DNA of 64,000 bases, taken from NCBI GenBank assembly GCA_947501615.1, contig CANMWK010000019.1, forward strand, positions 1 to 64,000, given 5' to 3'. The first letter of the stretch is position 1. The number at the start of each line of letters is the position of its first letter. Below are positions 1-10,371 of this stretch, in pieces. The notes under the pieces were generated by a model. The model worked only from the letters and a program-made list of their open reading frames with translations, ran no database searches and was not told the DNA's origin. The stretch is from an uncultured Tenacibaculum sp. GTDB lineage: Bacteria > Bacteroidota > Bacteroidia > Flavobacteriales > Flavobacteriaceae. The translations under genes and the position numbers were made by a program.

Positions 1-3000
1 TCACTGATAATTACACGATAATATATGGTTCCAGCTGTTGTAGTAATTGGTGTATAAATTGCACCTGTAGCACTAGCGATATCTGTAAATCCGCTTCCAC
101 TTGTAGCAGAACTCTGCCATTGATACGTTAAACCTGATACACCTCCACTAGCAGTAACCGATAAATCTGTAGGTGTTGCTCCTTCACATACTGTTTGACT
201 TGCCAAAGGTTGTGCGCTAATAGTAGGATCTTCATTGATGATAACTTCTGATTCACTTGACGTAACTGAATCACAGCCTGTGCCTGTATCACTAATAAGT
301 ACACGATAATATGTGGTTCCAGCAGTTGTAGTAACTGGTGTATAACTTGCATTAGTCGCACTAGCAATATCTGTAAATCCGCTTCCACTTGTTGCGGAAC
401 TTTGCCATTGATATGTTAAACCTGATACACCTCCACTAGCAGTAACTGATAAATCTGTAGGTGTTGCTCCTTCACATAACGTTTGACTTGCTAAAGGTTG
501 AGCGCTAATAGTAGGATCAGTATTAATAATAACTTCTGATTCAGCAGAAGTAACTGAATCACATCCTGTGCCTGTATCACTTATAATTACACGATAATAT
601 ATGGTTCCAGTAGTTATAGTAACTGGTGTATAAATTGCATTAGTAGCACTAGCAATATCTGTAAATCCGCTTCCACTTGTAGCAGAACTTTGCCATTGGT
701 AGGTTAAACCTGCTACTCCGCCACTCGCGGTAACTGATAAATCTGTAGGAGTAGCCCCAACACATACTATTTGACTTGCCAAAGGTTGTGCGCTAATAGT
801 AGGATCCTCATTGATAATAACTTCTGATTCACTTGACGTAACTGAATCACAGCCCGTACCTGTATCACTAATCACTACACGATAATATGTAGTTCCAGCA
901 GTTGTAGTAACTGGTGTATAAATTGCACTAGTAGCACTAGCAATATCTGTAAATCCGCTTCCACTTGTTACGGAACTTTGCCATTGATACGTTAAACCTG
1001 CTACTCCGCCACTCGCGGTAACTGATAAATCTGTAGGTGTTGCTCCTTCACATAATGTTTGACTTGACAAAGGTTGAACTGTAATTGTAGGATCTTCATT
1101 GATAATAACTTCTGATTCACTTGACGTAACTGAATCACAACCTGAACCTGTGTCACTAATAATTACACGATAATATGTAGTTCCAGCAGTTGTAGTAACT
1201 GGTGTATAAATTGCACTAGTAGCACTAGCAATATCTGTAAATCCGCTTCCACTTGTTACGGAACTCTGCCATTGATACGTTAAACCTGATACTCCTCCAC
1301 TAGCAGTAATCGATAAATCTGTAGGTGTTGCTCCTTCACATAACGTTTGACTTGCCAAAGGTTGAACGCTAATAATAGGATCAGCATTGATGATAACTTC
1401 TGATTCAGCTGAAGTAACTGAATCACAGCCTGTACCTGTATCACTGATAATTACACGATAATATATGGTTCCAGTAGTTGTAGTAACTGGTGTATAATTT
1501 GCACTCGTAGCACTAGCAATATCTATAAATCCGCTTCCACTTGTAACGGAACTTTGCCATTGATACGTTAAACCTGATACTCCGCCACTTGCGGTAACTG
1601 ATAAATCTGTAGGTGTAGCACCTTCACATAACGTTTGACTTGCTAAAGGTTGTGCGCTAATAATAGGATCTTCATTGATGATAACTTCTGATTCAGCTGA
1701 AGTAACTGAATCACAGCCTGTGCCTGTATCACTGATAATTACACGATAATATATAGTTCCAACAGTTGTAGTAACTGGTGTATAACTTGCACTAGTAGCA
1801 CTAGCAATATCTGTAAATCCGCTTCCACTTGTAGCGGAACTCTGCCATTGATACGTTAAACCTGATACTCCTCCACTTGCGGTAACTGATAAATCTGTAG
1901 GTGTAGCACCTTCACATAACGTTTGACTTGCCAAAGGTTGAGCACTGATACTAGGATCTTCATTGATAATAACTTCTGATTCAGTAGAAGTAACTGAATC
2001 ACAGCCTGTGCCTGTATCACTGATAATTACACGATAATATATAGTTCCAACAGTTGTAGTAACTGGTGTATAACTTGCACTAGTAGCACTAGCAATATCT
2101 GTAAATCCGCTTCCACTTGTAGCAGAACTCTGCCATTGATACGTTAAACCTGTTACACCGCCAGTCGCCGTAACCGATAAATCTGTAGGTGTTGCTCCTT
2201 CACATACTATTTGACTTGCTAAAGGTTGAACCGAAATTGTAGGATCAGCATTGATAATAACTTCAGATTCAGCAGAAGTTACCGAATCACAGCCTGTACC
2301 TGTATCACTTATAATTACACGATAATAGATTGTTCCAGCCGTTGTTGTAACTGGTGTATAGCTTGCACTAGTAGCACTAGCGATATCTGTAAATCCGCTT
2401 CCACTTGTTGTTGAACTTTGCCATTGGTAGGTTAAACCTGCTACTCCGCCACTCGCCGTAACCGATAAATCTGTAGGTGTTGCTCCTTCACATACTATTT
2501 GACTTGCTAAAGGTTGTGCGCTAATAGTAGGATCAGCATTGATGATAACTTCTGATTCACTTGACGTAACTGAATCACAGCCTGTACCTGTATCACTAAT
2601 CACTACACGATAATATGTAGTTCCAGCAGTTGTGGTAACTGGTGTATAACTTGCACCTGTAGCACTAGCAATATCTGTAAATCCGCTTCCACTTGTTGCA
2701 GAACTTTGCCATTGGTAGGTTAAACCTGCTACTCCGCCACTCGCGGTAACTGATAAATCTGTAGGTGTTGCGCCTTCACATAACGTTTGACTTGCCAAAG
2801 GTTGAACTGTAATTGTAGGATCTTCATTGATGATAACTTCTGATTCACTTGACGTAACTGAATCACAGCCTGTGCCTGTATCACTAATAAGTACACGATA
2901 ATATGTGGTTCCTGCTGTTGTAGTAACTGGTGTATAACTTGCACTAGTAGCACTAGCAATATCTGTAAATCCGCTTCCACTTGTTGTTGAACTTTGCCAT

Positions 3001-3987
3001 TGATACTCTAAACCTGCTACTCCGCCACTCGCAGTAACTGATAAATCTGTAGGTGTTGCGCCTTCACATAATGTTTGACTTGCTAAAGGTTGTGCGCTAA
3101 TAGTAGGATCTTCATTGATGATAACTTCTGATTCAGCTGAAGTAACTGTAGTACAACCTGAACCTGTGTCACTAATAATTACACGATAATAGGTGGTTCC
3201 AGCAGTTGTAGTAACTGGTGTATAACTTGCACTAGTAGCACTAGCAATATCTGTAAATCCACTTCCACTTGTAGCAGAACTCTGCCATTGATACGTTAAA
3301 CCTGTTACACCGCCAGTCGCCGTAACCGATAAATCTGTAGGTGTTGCTCCTTCACATAACGTTTGACTTGCTAAAGGTTGTGCGCTAATAATAGGATCAG
3401 CATTGATGATAACTTCTGATTCACTTGACGTAACTGAATCACAGCCTGTGCCTGTATCACTGATAATTACACGATAATATATGGTTCCAGTAGTTATAGT
3501 AACTGGTGTATAAATTGCATTAGTAGCACTAGCAATATCTGTAAATCCGCTTCCACTTGTTACGGAACTTTGCCATTGATACGTTAAACCTGTTACACCG
3601 CCACTAGCAGTAACGGATAAATCTGTTGGTGTTGCTCCTTCACATACTGTTTGACTAGCTAAAGGTTGAACTGTAATTGTAGGATCAGCATTGATAATAA
3701 CTTCTGATTCACTTGAAATTAAATTTTGACATACTCCACTAGCATCACTTATGATAACTTGATAATATGTAGTACCCGAAGTACTGGTATCTGGAGTATA
3801 CGTCGCATTTATTGCTCCTATTATATTAGTAAAACCTGAACCGCTAGTAGCTGAACTTTGCCATTGATAATTCAAGCCATCTATACCACCTGTAACCGTA
3901 ACTGATAAATCTGTAGGTGTTGCTCCTTCACAAATCGTTTGAGTATTTAGAGGTTCAGCTGTAATTAAAATTGCTGGTTTAACTGTA
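1..3987 (-). repeat. 288-bp coding tandem repeat array (96-residue Ig-like units)
   Basis: The anchor aacttctgattca (once with one change) occurs at 243, 531, 819, 1107, 1395, 1683, 1971, 2259, 2547, 2835, 3123, 3411 and 3699, always exactly 288 bp apart. That gives 12 complete periods, a partial unit at the left edge, and one divergent unit at about 3700-3987. The period is 96 codons, so copy-number change by whole units keeps the frame. Units are near-identical, differing at scattered positions such as the residue after AT in the ATxAxYTP segment. The outermost unit is clearly older in sequence than the rest, which is the expected trace of expansion by unequal recombination within the array. 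Confidence 0.95.
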
Positions 3988-6900
3988 ACTGTGTATGTAA
4001 AAGCATCTCCCTGACAAGTATTTCCACTTGTTGGTATAATTGTATAAGTTACTGACTGATTTACACCTGAAGTATTTACTAACGTATCATTAATCATAGT
4101 ACTTGTACCTCCAGAAACAGTTTCTCCTGTAATATTTGGGTTATCTACCGCTGACCAAGAAAAACTACTTCCTGATAAATTTACATCAGCAGATAAATCA
4201 TGATTTAATGTTGTATTACTACATACTGTATCAGTTGGAGCTGTTGCATTTGCTGGTTCTGGATTTACTGTTACAGTAATATCGAATGTTTTTCCATTAC
4301 AAGCTGAACCATCAGCAATGGTTACTGTATATGTTATTGTTACTGGTACACCAGTAATATTAGTATAATCGTCTGTTATATTTCCAGTAACTGGAGCTCC
4401 TCTATTAGGTTTGGCTGGAACGTTTATTGGATCGGAAGAACTTACAGTATATGTTGTAGCAAATGACAATCCTATGTTCAATGCTTCATCAGAACAAACA
4501 GTTTCTACTAAATCAGGAAATGGAGGAGTAACAATTTGAAGTTTTACCTCCTCTCTAACTGGATTTGTACATGAAGTATTCGTATCTGTTATCTCTGCAT
4601 AAAATGAAGTTGGTGAGGTAGTACTAGGTGTAGGTGTATTTACAATGGGGGATGCAATAACAGTACCTCCTGTAGCGGCATCATACCAAACGACACTTGT
4701 ATTGGGGTTCAATGTAATTCCATCATTGGCATTTAAACTTTGTGTTCCAGATAAATCATCACATACAATAATATCATTTACACTAGCCAATGTAGGATTT
4801 GGATTTACTGTAACAGTTTCTGAATTCGTTAATGCTATTGAACAGCTTGTAGTAGAAAATTCTAATGAAACTAAATTTACAGTAACATCACTTGTAGCTG
4901 AAATACTCGATATCGTAGCATTTCCAGATCCATCTAATACAATAGTTTGATTGGCATTACCATTAATATTATACGTTAATGTAGCATTAGCAGAACCCGA
5001 AATCGTAAACTCTGCATCATCACCTTCACAAATTGGTGTATTTGAAGAGAACGTAGTTAATGTTGGTAGTGGATTTACTGTAATTGTATATGCTGCTGAA
5101 GATAACGAAGTACAATTGTTTCCGTCAGTTATGGTATACGTGATATCTGTTGTCCCAGCACTTACACCTGTAACCATTCCATTACTATCTACTGTAGCAA
5201 CGCTCATGTTTGAAGAGCTCCAAGTAATAGTACCTGTTGTACCTTCCGTTAAATCAATTGTACTATTTATACAAACTTCAGTAGCACCTGTTATTGGATT
5301 AGCAATTGGTAAATCGTTTACAGTTATTGTTCCTGTTGCACTTACAGTATTACATCCACCAGTTAGGGGAATGTCATAATTAAAAACTCCAGAACTGGTA
5401 GGAGTTCCACTAATTGTAATTACATCACTATTCCAACTTGCAGTAATACCTGCTGGTAGCCCTGTTGGTGTTCCAATACCCGTGGCTAAGGTTGTTGAAT
5501 GTGTTATATCTGTTAAAGGGGTATTAATACATAAAGTTGGTGTTGCTGAAGGAGCACTTGCTGTATTACATGGATTTATAGTAACAACTTCACTTAAATC
5601 ATCAGGTAAGTTGTTCACCTCTCCAGCGATCTCATTATAATTATATGTTATGGTATTTGTTACCATCCCTGATGCGTCATCTCTAGCTCTAGCTACTATT
5701 TCTAATTCAAATCGATCCCCTGGATCCATACCTCCAATATTCCATGTTAATGTTCCAGTACTAGAAAATGTAGTTCCTGGTTCTGGATTAGCACTTACAA
5801 ATTCTAATTCTGGAGGTAAAACATCTTCTATAGAAACATTCGTAATAGGATCTACAGAAAAACTTTCAGCAGTTATTGTAAAAGTTACGTTACTTCCTGC
5901 ATCTATTGGATCTGCATCATCAACCTTTGTAACTTGTAATTCAGGGTCACAACTGAAAAAAGTTACTACCGCAGAATTATACTCACATCCGCCAAAATCA
6001 GTAACTCTTACAAAATAATTCCCCACACCATTTAATGTAGGATCATACATCTGTAAACCAGGACCACTCGCTAATAATGTACCTGTAATTTCATCAAAGC
6101 CTTTATACCAAGCATAATTCGCAAAACCACCTGTAACTTCTTGTAAATTTGATCCAGGATGACATCCACCTCCAGTAATTTCAACTTCTACAACTGGCAC
6201 TGTATCAAAACCAGAAAAATACCCCGCTAAACCAGCATTTAGTCCTAAAGACATAAACGTTCCTACAGCTATCGGACCTGGTGTAATTACAGATATTTCT
6301 CCTGTCAAACCTGGAACATACAATGTTTTCCATTGAGGAGTTGCTGTACCATCATTAACCAACGTGGATGCAGGAGTAGTAATTTGTACATTATTTTGAA
6401 AAATATCAATATCTGCATCATTTACTAGTGTAGAAACTACAATGGTTAATGCAGAAACATTAGAATTTTCATTCGCAATATCTTGAATTTGGGGTATTTC
6501 TTCCAAAGTGCTAGGCAACAAACAATTTACTGGGGCAATAAAGTTCATCCCTACGGTTTGAATTCTATTGACTTGACCCGCTAAACACTGATATGCATAG
6601 GCGTCTTTAGAAGTTCTTACATACATATTAGATCCTGGTGTGGATCCCGAATAATTGGTTCCTGGAATTTCCAAATACTCTCCATCGTTTATAGTACCTA
6701 TTAAAGTTCCTCCCGCAAATACTTGCGTATTATCTTGAGTAGCTACAATTACTGGAAATTCCGACCCATCATTAGCATCACCAGCTCCCCTCATAAATAC
6801 ATATTCTCTTCCGATTACATTAGTAGGTACAGGTTGGTCTATCCCAACATCTCTAGACTCTGATGTTGATCTAATTCCAAAATTCAACCCACCATTTGCA

Positions 6901-7742
6901 ATAGCTATGGGCTCTGTAGCTTCTATTTTTGCTCCCAACCATCCATCTATATTTGCAGCATTTATTGTCGCATTTACTCCTGCTTGATTTCTAACAGCTT
7001 CCAAAACAAATGTTTCTCCAGGCTGCATATTAGGGATAACAATGACATCATTAGTAATTCCATCTGGATCTGTTCCATCTCTAAACGCACAATCAGGATT
7101 AAACCCTGAGATTGTTACTGTAGTATTGGGCTCTGTAGCCATAATACCTAAACTTGTATTACTATTAGGACTACTATGCCTATTTGCAACTCCTCCCCAA
7201 CGAAATTCTTTTCCTAAAGCTTTACCTCCTTTACATGTTAAAGACCCAGCTTGAGCACCTGAACGTCCTCTATAATTCACATAAAACTTTTGCCCTCCGG
7301 GAGCTTCAAATCGTAAACCTGCTGTTGTTAAGACTTGTCCAGTATTCCCATTTGTTACTAATGTGATATTATTATTTCTATTCGCTAATACTTGGTCTGT
7401 AAAAGTACCCGAAGAATCATTTACATTATCAATTACAAAAGGAGCTCCTTTTGCTAAACTAGGTATGACTAGCCATGGAGTAGTTGATGTTCCTCTAAAT
7501 ACATTTACTACAAAGGCAGTAGTCTCTGGCGTGGATAAATATATCGATTGCTGATTAATTGCTTGCGTGCTTTGATGATTGGCATTATTATTTGTACCTG
7601 ATGTTTGTTTCAATGGGGGCAAATAGTGTTCACTATCAAGTTGAGCTTGCGCGTGCTTAGTAAAAAGCGTTACTATACTTATAAGAAGTAAATTTCTCGT
7701 AATAGAACTATCAAACAGTTTAAATGACGGGGTAACTATCAT
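1..7742 (-). CDS. Giant repetitive secreted adhesin, 5' part (runs off left edge)
   Basis: Open frame of 2,580 codons with no stop, read from ATG at 7742-7740 to the left edge; an in-frame TGA lies just upstream at 7769-7767. The N-terminus has a signal peptide (hydrophobic LLLISIVTLF, likely cleavage after AQA, residue 33). Next comes a region resembling IgGFc-binding-type domains (about residues 60-500). Then a DUF11-like domain (about 597-717, motif VTKVDDADPIDAGSNVTFTI), a BIG2-like domain (about 817-894), PKD/Ig-like modules, and from about residue 1250 tandem 96-residue Ig-like units with two Cys and a YQWQSS core. Such proteins are usually exported by type IX secretion and end in a sorting or gliding-associated C-terminal domain; that end lies outside the window, so export route and function are inference. 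No Shine-Dalgarno is visible; the leader is A-rich. Confidence 0.85.
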   Translation of the reverse strand, partial: MIVTPSFKLFDSSITRNLLLISIVTLFTKHAQAQLDSEHYLPPLKQTSGTNNNANHQSTQAINQQSIYLSTPETTAFVVNVFRGTSTTPWLVIPSLAKGAPFVIDNVNDSSGTFTDQVLANRNNNITLVTNGNTGQVLTTAGLRFEAPGGQKFYVNYRGRSGAQAGSLTCKGGKALGKEFRWGGVANRHSSPNSNTSLGIMATEPNTTVTISGFNPDCAFRDGTDPDGITNDVIVIPNMQPGETFVLEAVRNQAGVNATINAANIDGWLGAKIEATEPIAIANGGLNFGIRSTSESRDVGIDQPVPTNVIGREYVFMRGAGDANDGSEFPVIVATQDNTQVFAGGTLIGTINDGEYLEIPGTNYSGSTPGSNMYVRTSKDAYAYQCLAGQVNRIQTVGMNFIAPVNCLLPSTLEEIPQIQDIANENSNVSALTIVVSTLVNDADIDIFQNNVQITTPASTLVNDGTATPQWKTLYVPGLTGEISVITPGPIAVGTFMSLGLNAGLAGYFSGFDTVPVVEVEITGGGCHPGSNLQEVTGGFANYAWYKGFDEITGTLLASGPGLQMYDPTLNGVGNYFVRVTDFGGCEYNSAVVTFFSCDPELQVTKVDDADPIDAGSNVTFTITAESFSVDPITNVSIEDVLPPELEFVSANPEPGTTFSSTGTLTWNIGGMDPGDRFELEIVARARDDASGMVTNTITYNYNEIAGEVNNLPDDLSEVVTINPCNTASAPSATPTLCINTPLTDITHSTTLATGIGTPTGLPAGITASWNSDVITISGTPTSSGVFNYDIPLTGGCNTVSATGTITVNDLPIANPITGATEVCINSTIDLTEGTTGTITWSSSNMSVATVDSNGMVTGVSAGTTDITYTITDGNNCTSLSSAAYTITVNPLPTLTTFSSNTPICEGDDAEFTISGSANATLTYNINGNANQTIVLDGSGNATISSISATSDVTVNLVSLEFSTTSCSIALTNSETVTVNPNPTLASVNDIIVCDDLSGTQSLNANDGITLNPNTSVVWYDAATGGTVIASPIVNTPTPSTTSPTSFYAEITDTNTSCTNPVREEVKLQIVTPPFPDLVETVCSDEALNIGLSFATTYTVSSSDPINVPAKPNRGAPVTGNITDDYTNITGVPVTITYTVTIADGSACNGKTFDITVTVNPEPANATAPTDTVCSNTTLNHDLSADVNLSGSSFSWSAVDNPNITGETVSGGTSTMINDTLVNTSGVNQSVTYTIIPTSGNTCQGDAFTYTVTVKPAILITAEPLNTQTICEGATPTDLSVTVTGGIDGLNYQWQSSATSGSGFTNIIGAINATYTPDTSTSGTTYYQVIISDASGVCQNLISSESEVIINADPTITVQPLASQTVCEGATPTDLSVTASGGVTGLTYQWQSSVTSGSGFTDIASATNAIYTPVTITTGTIYYRVIISDTGTGCDSVTSSESEVIINADPIISAQPLASQTLCEGATPTDLSVTATGGVTGLTYQWQSSATSGSGFTDIASATSASYTPVTTTAGTTYYRVIISDTGSGCTTVTSAESEVIINEDPTISAQPLASQTLCEGATPTDLSVTASGGVAGLEYQWQSSTTSGSGFTDIASATSASYTPVTTTAGTTYYRVLISDTGTGCDSVTSSESEVIINEDPTITVQPLASQTLCEGATPTDLSVTASGGVAGLTYQWQSSATSGSGFTDIASATGASYTPVTTTAGTTYYRVVISDTGTGCDSVTSSESEVIINADPTISAQPLASQIVCEGATPTDLSVTASGGVAGLTYQWQSSTTSGSGFTDIASATSASYTPVTTTAGTIYYRVIISDTGTGCDSVTSAESEVIINADPTISVQPLASQIVCEGATPTDLSVTATGGVTGLTYQWQSSATSGSGFTDIASATSASYTPVTTTVGTIYYRVIISDTGTGCDSVTSTESEVIINEDPSISAQPLASQTLCEGATPTDLSVTASGGVSGLTYQWQSSATSGSGFTDIASATSASYTPVTTTVGTIYYRVIISDTGTGCDSVTSAESEVIINEDPIISAQPLASQTLCEGATPTDLSVTASGGVSGLTYQWQSSVTSGSGFIDIASATSANYTPVTTTTGTIYYRVIISDTGTGCDSVTSAESEVIINADPIISVQPLASQTLCEGATPTDLSITASGGVSGLTYQWQSSVTSGSGFTDIASATSAIYTPVTTTAGTTYYRVIISDTGSGCDSVTSSESEVIINEDPTITVQPLSSQTLCEGATPTDLSVTASGGVAGLTYQWQSSVTSGSGFTDIASATSAIYTPVTTTAGTTYYRVVISDTGTGCDSVTSSESEVIINEDPTISAQPLASQIVCVGATPTDLSVTASGGVAGLTYQWQSSATSGSGFTDIASATNAIYTPVTITTGTIYYRVIISDTGTGCDSVTSAESEVIINTDPTISAQPLASQTLCEGATPTDLSVTASGGVSGLTYQWQSSATSGSGFTDIASATNASYTPVTTTAGTTYYRVLISDTGTGCDSVTSSESEVIINEDPTISAQPLASQTVCEGATPTDLSVTASGGVSGLTYQWQSSATSGSGFTDIASATGAIYTPITTTAGTIYYRVIIS

Positions 7743-8343
7743 ATGATGTTTTTTAAGTTTAAGTACTCATTCGTTTTTTAATAAAAACGTAGCATAAAGA
7801 CTTGTTAAGAATCCTTGTTTCTAAACATATGTTAATTTATAAGACACAGTTTTTATTCGAAGTCACAAACAAATTTGTAACTCTATTTAGATAATAGAAA
7901 GAGGATTAAATAAGAATAAAAGTCTTGATATATAAGAGATGTTGAATTCATTTTTTTTGATTTTTTAATAGAAGATGTTTAAATTTAAGAAAATATTTTC
8001 ACTTATGTTATAAGCTTTGTGTAGAATTATTGATTACTTACTTATCTATCCTAAATTATTAGATTAGAAATTAAACGCATCTTTCAATTCGTTGAATCCA
8101 TTTACAAGAACTATACATAATCTACTGAAAGTAAAACAAATGCATGAACTCAACTTTATTATCATAAAAAACAAGTACAGTCATGAGTTATTTCTAATTA
8201 AATAAAACTGAATTCAGTTTTGTATTTTTTATCTGTTAAACCTAGTAGATTAATAAAAAATTTTAGTTGTTTTATATTTCTTTTCTATTTTATCTAAAAA
8301 CCAAATTAACGTATCTTGCAGTCTGTTTACAGCGATAAGAATT
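7743..8343. other. 601-bp intergenic region between divergent genes
   Basis: AT-rich stretch between the adhesin start (minus strand) and the PLP-enzyme start (plus strand). It must hold both promoters. No full TAnnTTTG element is evident for the adhesin. TATCTTG at 8312-8318, 26 bp before the PLP-enzyme ATG, is a one-base-short match. No ORF or hairpin in it is convincing. Confidence 0.6.
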
Positions 8344-10185
8344 ATGCAAGAAAATAAAGTCCTAAATTACATTAAAGAAGTAGTAACTAATCTACCTAAA
8401 GACTGGTTAAATCTGACTACTCATAGATTAGATATTTATAACGAAGAATTGGCTAAAACTGAATTTTTAGAACAATTTGAATCTTTATTTATTCATCAAA
8501 ATTCAAGTACTGAAGCATTACAGGAATTACCTACTGCTTTTGATTATATACGTTTAGGACATCCCTTGTCTTGTGTTTTGGAATGGACTATTGCTAAAAA
8601 ATACAATTGTTTATCTGACCATGTTATTTCTTTTTCTTCAGTTACTATACCCATTCTAGCTATTCTTAGAAAAAATTTATTGAGTTCTAAAAACACGTTA
8701 ATTGTTTATACTGATGATTTACCAAAATCTTTTCAAGTTGATGTTATAAAAGAAATTTATGGATATCAATTTGAAACAAAAAAAGTAAAAACACTAGATG
8801 ATGTTCCTGATTTTAATGGAAGTACAATTTTTGTTTCTCAAAAAGAAAACATTTTTGATTTTACTACTTCTTCTAAAATTGATTTCTTGATTAATATACA
8901 TGATACTTTTGGAAGTATCTTATTAATAAATGATACAAAAAATGAAAATTATATTTCAGAAATACAACATGTAAGGAGAAGGGAGACTATTGCAATGACT
9001 CCTATTAATACTCTAGCTGTTTTACAACAATTAGTTCAGCAAACAACAGATTCTAAAACTTATGATACTATAAGTGATAAAACAAAAGTTTTACATGCTA
9101 TTCAAGAAATAACAGATGTCTCAACAAAAGCTGTAGTGGGGTCTAGTGGTCTTTCTATACAATATGCTATTGTTATGGGACTTGTACATCAGGCCATAGA
9201 AAATTATTCAGGAAAAGACATCAAAATAATTGTTCCTCCAAATTGTTATGGTGGTACCAATGACCAAGCCAGACGTGTTGCTGCTTGTTTACCTAATGTA
9301 GAAGTAATGGATCTTCCTGTTGACGGTGATAACGACATGGTGAAAAGTGTAGACATTGTTTTAAATAAAGTAGCGGAATTGGATGCTGTTCCTTATATCA
9401 TTGCTGAAATCCCTACAAATCCAAGAGTAGAAGTTCCAAATCTTATACAACTTAAGGATGCATTATGTAAAAAAAGAACTGCACCTTCAGGAAAAGAAGC
9501 GGTAGCTCCTGTTTTTATTTTAGACCAAACATTTTGTCCAAATGTTCACTTTTTAGGAGATACAGAAATCCTAGCAGATATAAAAACAATATCATATGTA
9601 AGTGGCTCTAAGTTTCCTAGCGGAGGAAAATGTACCGCTGGTTATTGTACTGCAAATGCAAAAGCGGCTTATTTAATGGATAAAATCGAATTACATTTAC
9701 AAATCTGTGATAATGAAGCTACAGCATTACAATATGAAATTTTAGCGCAGCAAATGCCATCTATGAATCAGAGAATTCAAGATGCCTATGTAAATACTCG
9801 CGATTTTGTATCGTTTATTGCCAAATATTTGCCTGATGCAAAAATTAATTTTGTTTCTGAAGAACTAGCACAACAAGGATTTACTCCATCTGTTTTTTCT
9901 TTAGATTTACCTACAAAGGGAGCTACGGAAGAAGAAAGAGAAACTTATAAAAGAGCTTTAAACCTTAAGTTAATTAACTTAATGATCACAGAAATACCTA
10001 ATGAAAGTAAATACTGTGTAAGTTATGGACAACTTAAAGGTTGTTATTGGACCATACCAGCTACTTCAACCCAAGGAACTACTAAAGAGGGAGATAAAGA
10101 TTATATAGCTCGTGTATCTTTAGCCGCAGATTTAGATCTTGATTTACATAAAAAAGTTTTTTTAGACTTCGTTAACACAATATAA
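8344..10185 (+). CDS. PLP-dependent Cys/Met-metabolism-type enzyme, long form
   Basis: A 613-residue protein. The C-terminal two thirds looks like a fold-type I PLP enzyme of the cystathionine gamma-synthase/beta-lyase class: an SSGLSIQYAIVMG segment after residue 260, PPNCYGGTNDQARR, the aspartate in FILDQTFCP, and a Schiff-base lysine candidate K423 in YVSGSKFPSGGKCTAGYC. The first 240 residues or so are extra compared with the roughly 400-residue bacterial enzymes and look like a degenerate PLP-type domain; long fungal cystathionine gamma-synthases have a comparable size. Substrate and reaction cannot be read from sequence. The gene stands alone, with its own terminator at 10224-10258. The sulfur amino-acid role is a family-level inference. 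Confidence 0.7.
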   Translation: MQENKVLNYIKEVVTNLPKDWLNLTTHRLDIYNEELAKTEFLEQFESLFIHQNSSTEALQELPTAFDYIRLGHPLSCVLEWTIAKKYNCLSDHVISFSSVTIPILAILRKNLLSSKNTLIVYTDDLPKSFQVDVIKEIYGYQFETKKVKTLDDVPDFNGSTIFVSQKENIFDFTTSSKIDFLINIHDTFGSILLINDTKNENYISEIQHVRRRETIAMTPINTLAVLQQLVQQTTDSKTYDTISDKTKVLHAIQEITDVSTKAVVGSSGLSIQYAIVMGLVHQAIENYSGKDIKIIVPPNCYGGTNDQARRVAACLPNVEVMDLPVDGDNDMVKSVDIVLNKVAELDAVPYIIAEIPTNPRVEVPNLIQLKDALCKKRTAPSGKEAVAPVFILDQTFCPNVHFLGDTEILADIKTISYVSGSKFPSGGKCTAGYCTANAKAAYLMDKIELHLQICDNEATALQYEILAQQMPSMNQRIQDAYVNTRDFVSFIAKYLPDAKINFVSEELAQQGFTPSVFSLDLPTKGATEEERETYKRALNLKLINLMITEIPNESKYCVSYGQLKGCYWTIPATSTQGTTKEGDKDYIARVSLAADLDLDLHKKVFLDFVNTI

Positions 10186-10223
10186 TTTTACAGTATTAGT
10201 ACAATTTAAATACAAATATCTTT

Positions 10224-10258
10224 AACAATAGGTTATGTCTTTTTCATAACCTATTGTT
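10224..10258 (+). terminator. Terminator between convergent genes
   Basis: Perfect 14-bp stem AACAATAGGTTATG (10224-10237) / CATAACCTATTGTT (10245-10258) with a 7-nt T-rich loop, 39 bp after the PLP-enzyme stop. The following sequence is only moderately T-rich. It sits between converging transcripts and may serve both. Confidence 0.75.
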
Positions 10259-10371
10259 TGTTATTATATCTCTCATTCTTTAAAAGAATATGAATTTAAT
10301 GTATCTAAAAGTATAAAAATCATCAACGAATTAATTGATCTTTACAGTTTCGAGTAAAAACTTATTATCAT

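Noticed and set aside
1..3987. Possible CRISPR or intergenic satellite
   Set aside because: The 288-bp period is in one open frame and encodes 96-residue units with conserved Cys and Trp; there are no short repeats with unique spacers.
4645..7554. Several plus-strand frames of 60-142 codons
   Set aside because: They lie antisense inside the adhesin gene, with low-complexity Val/Ser-rich content and no family features.
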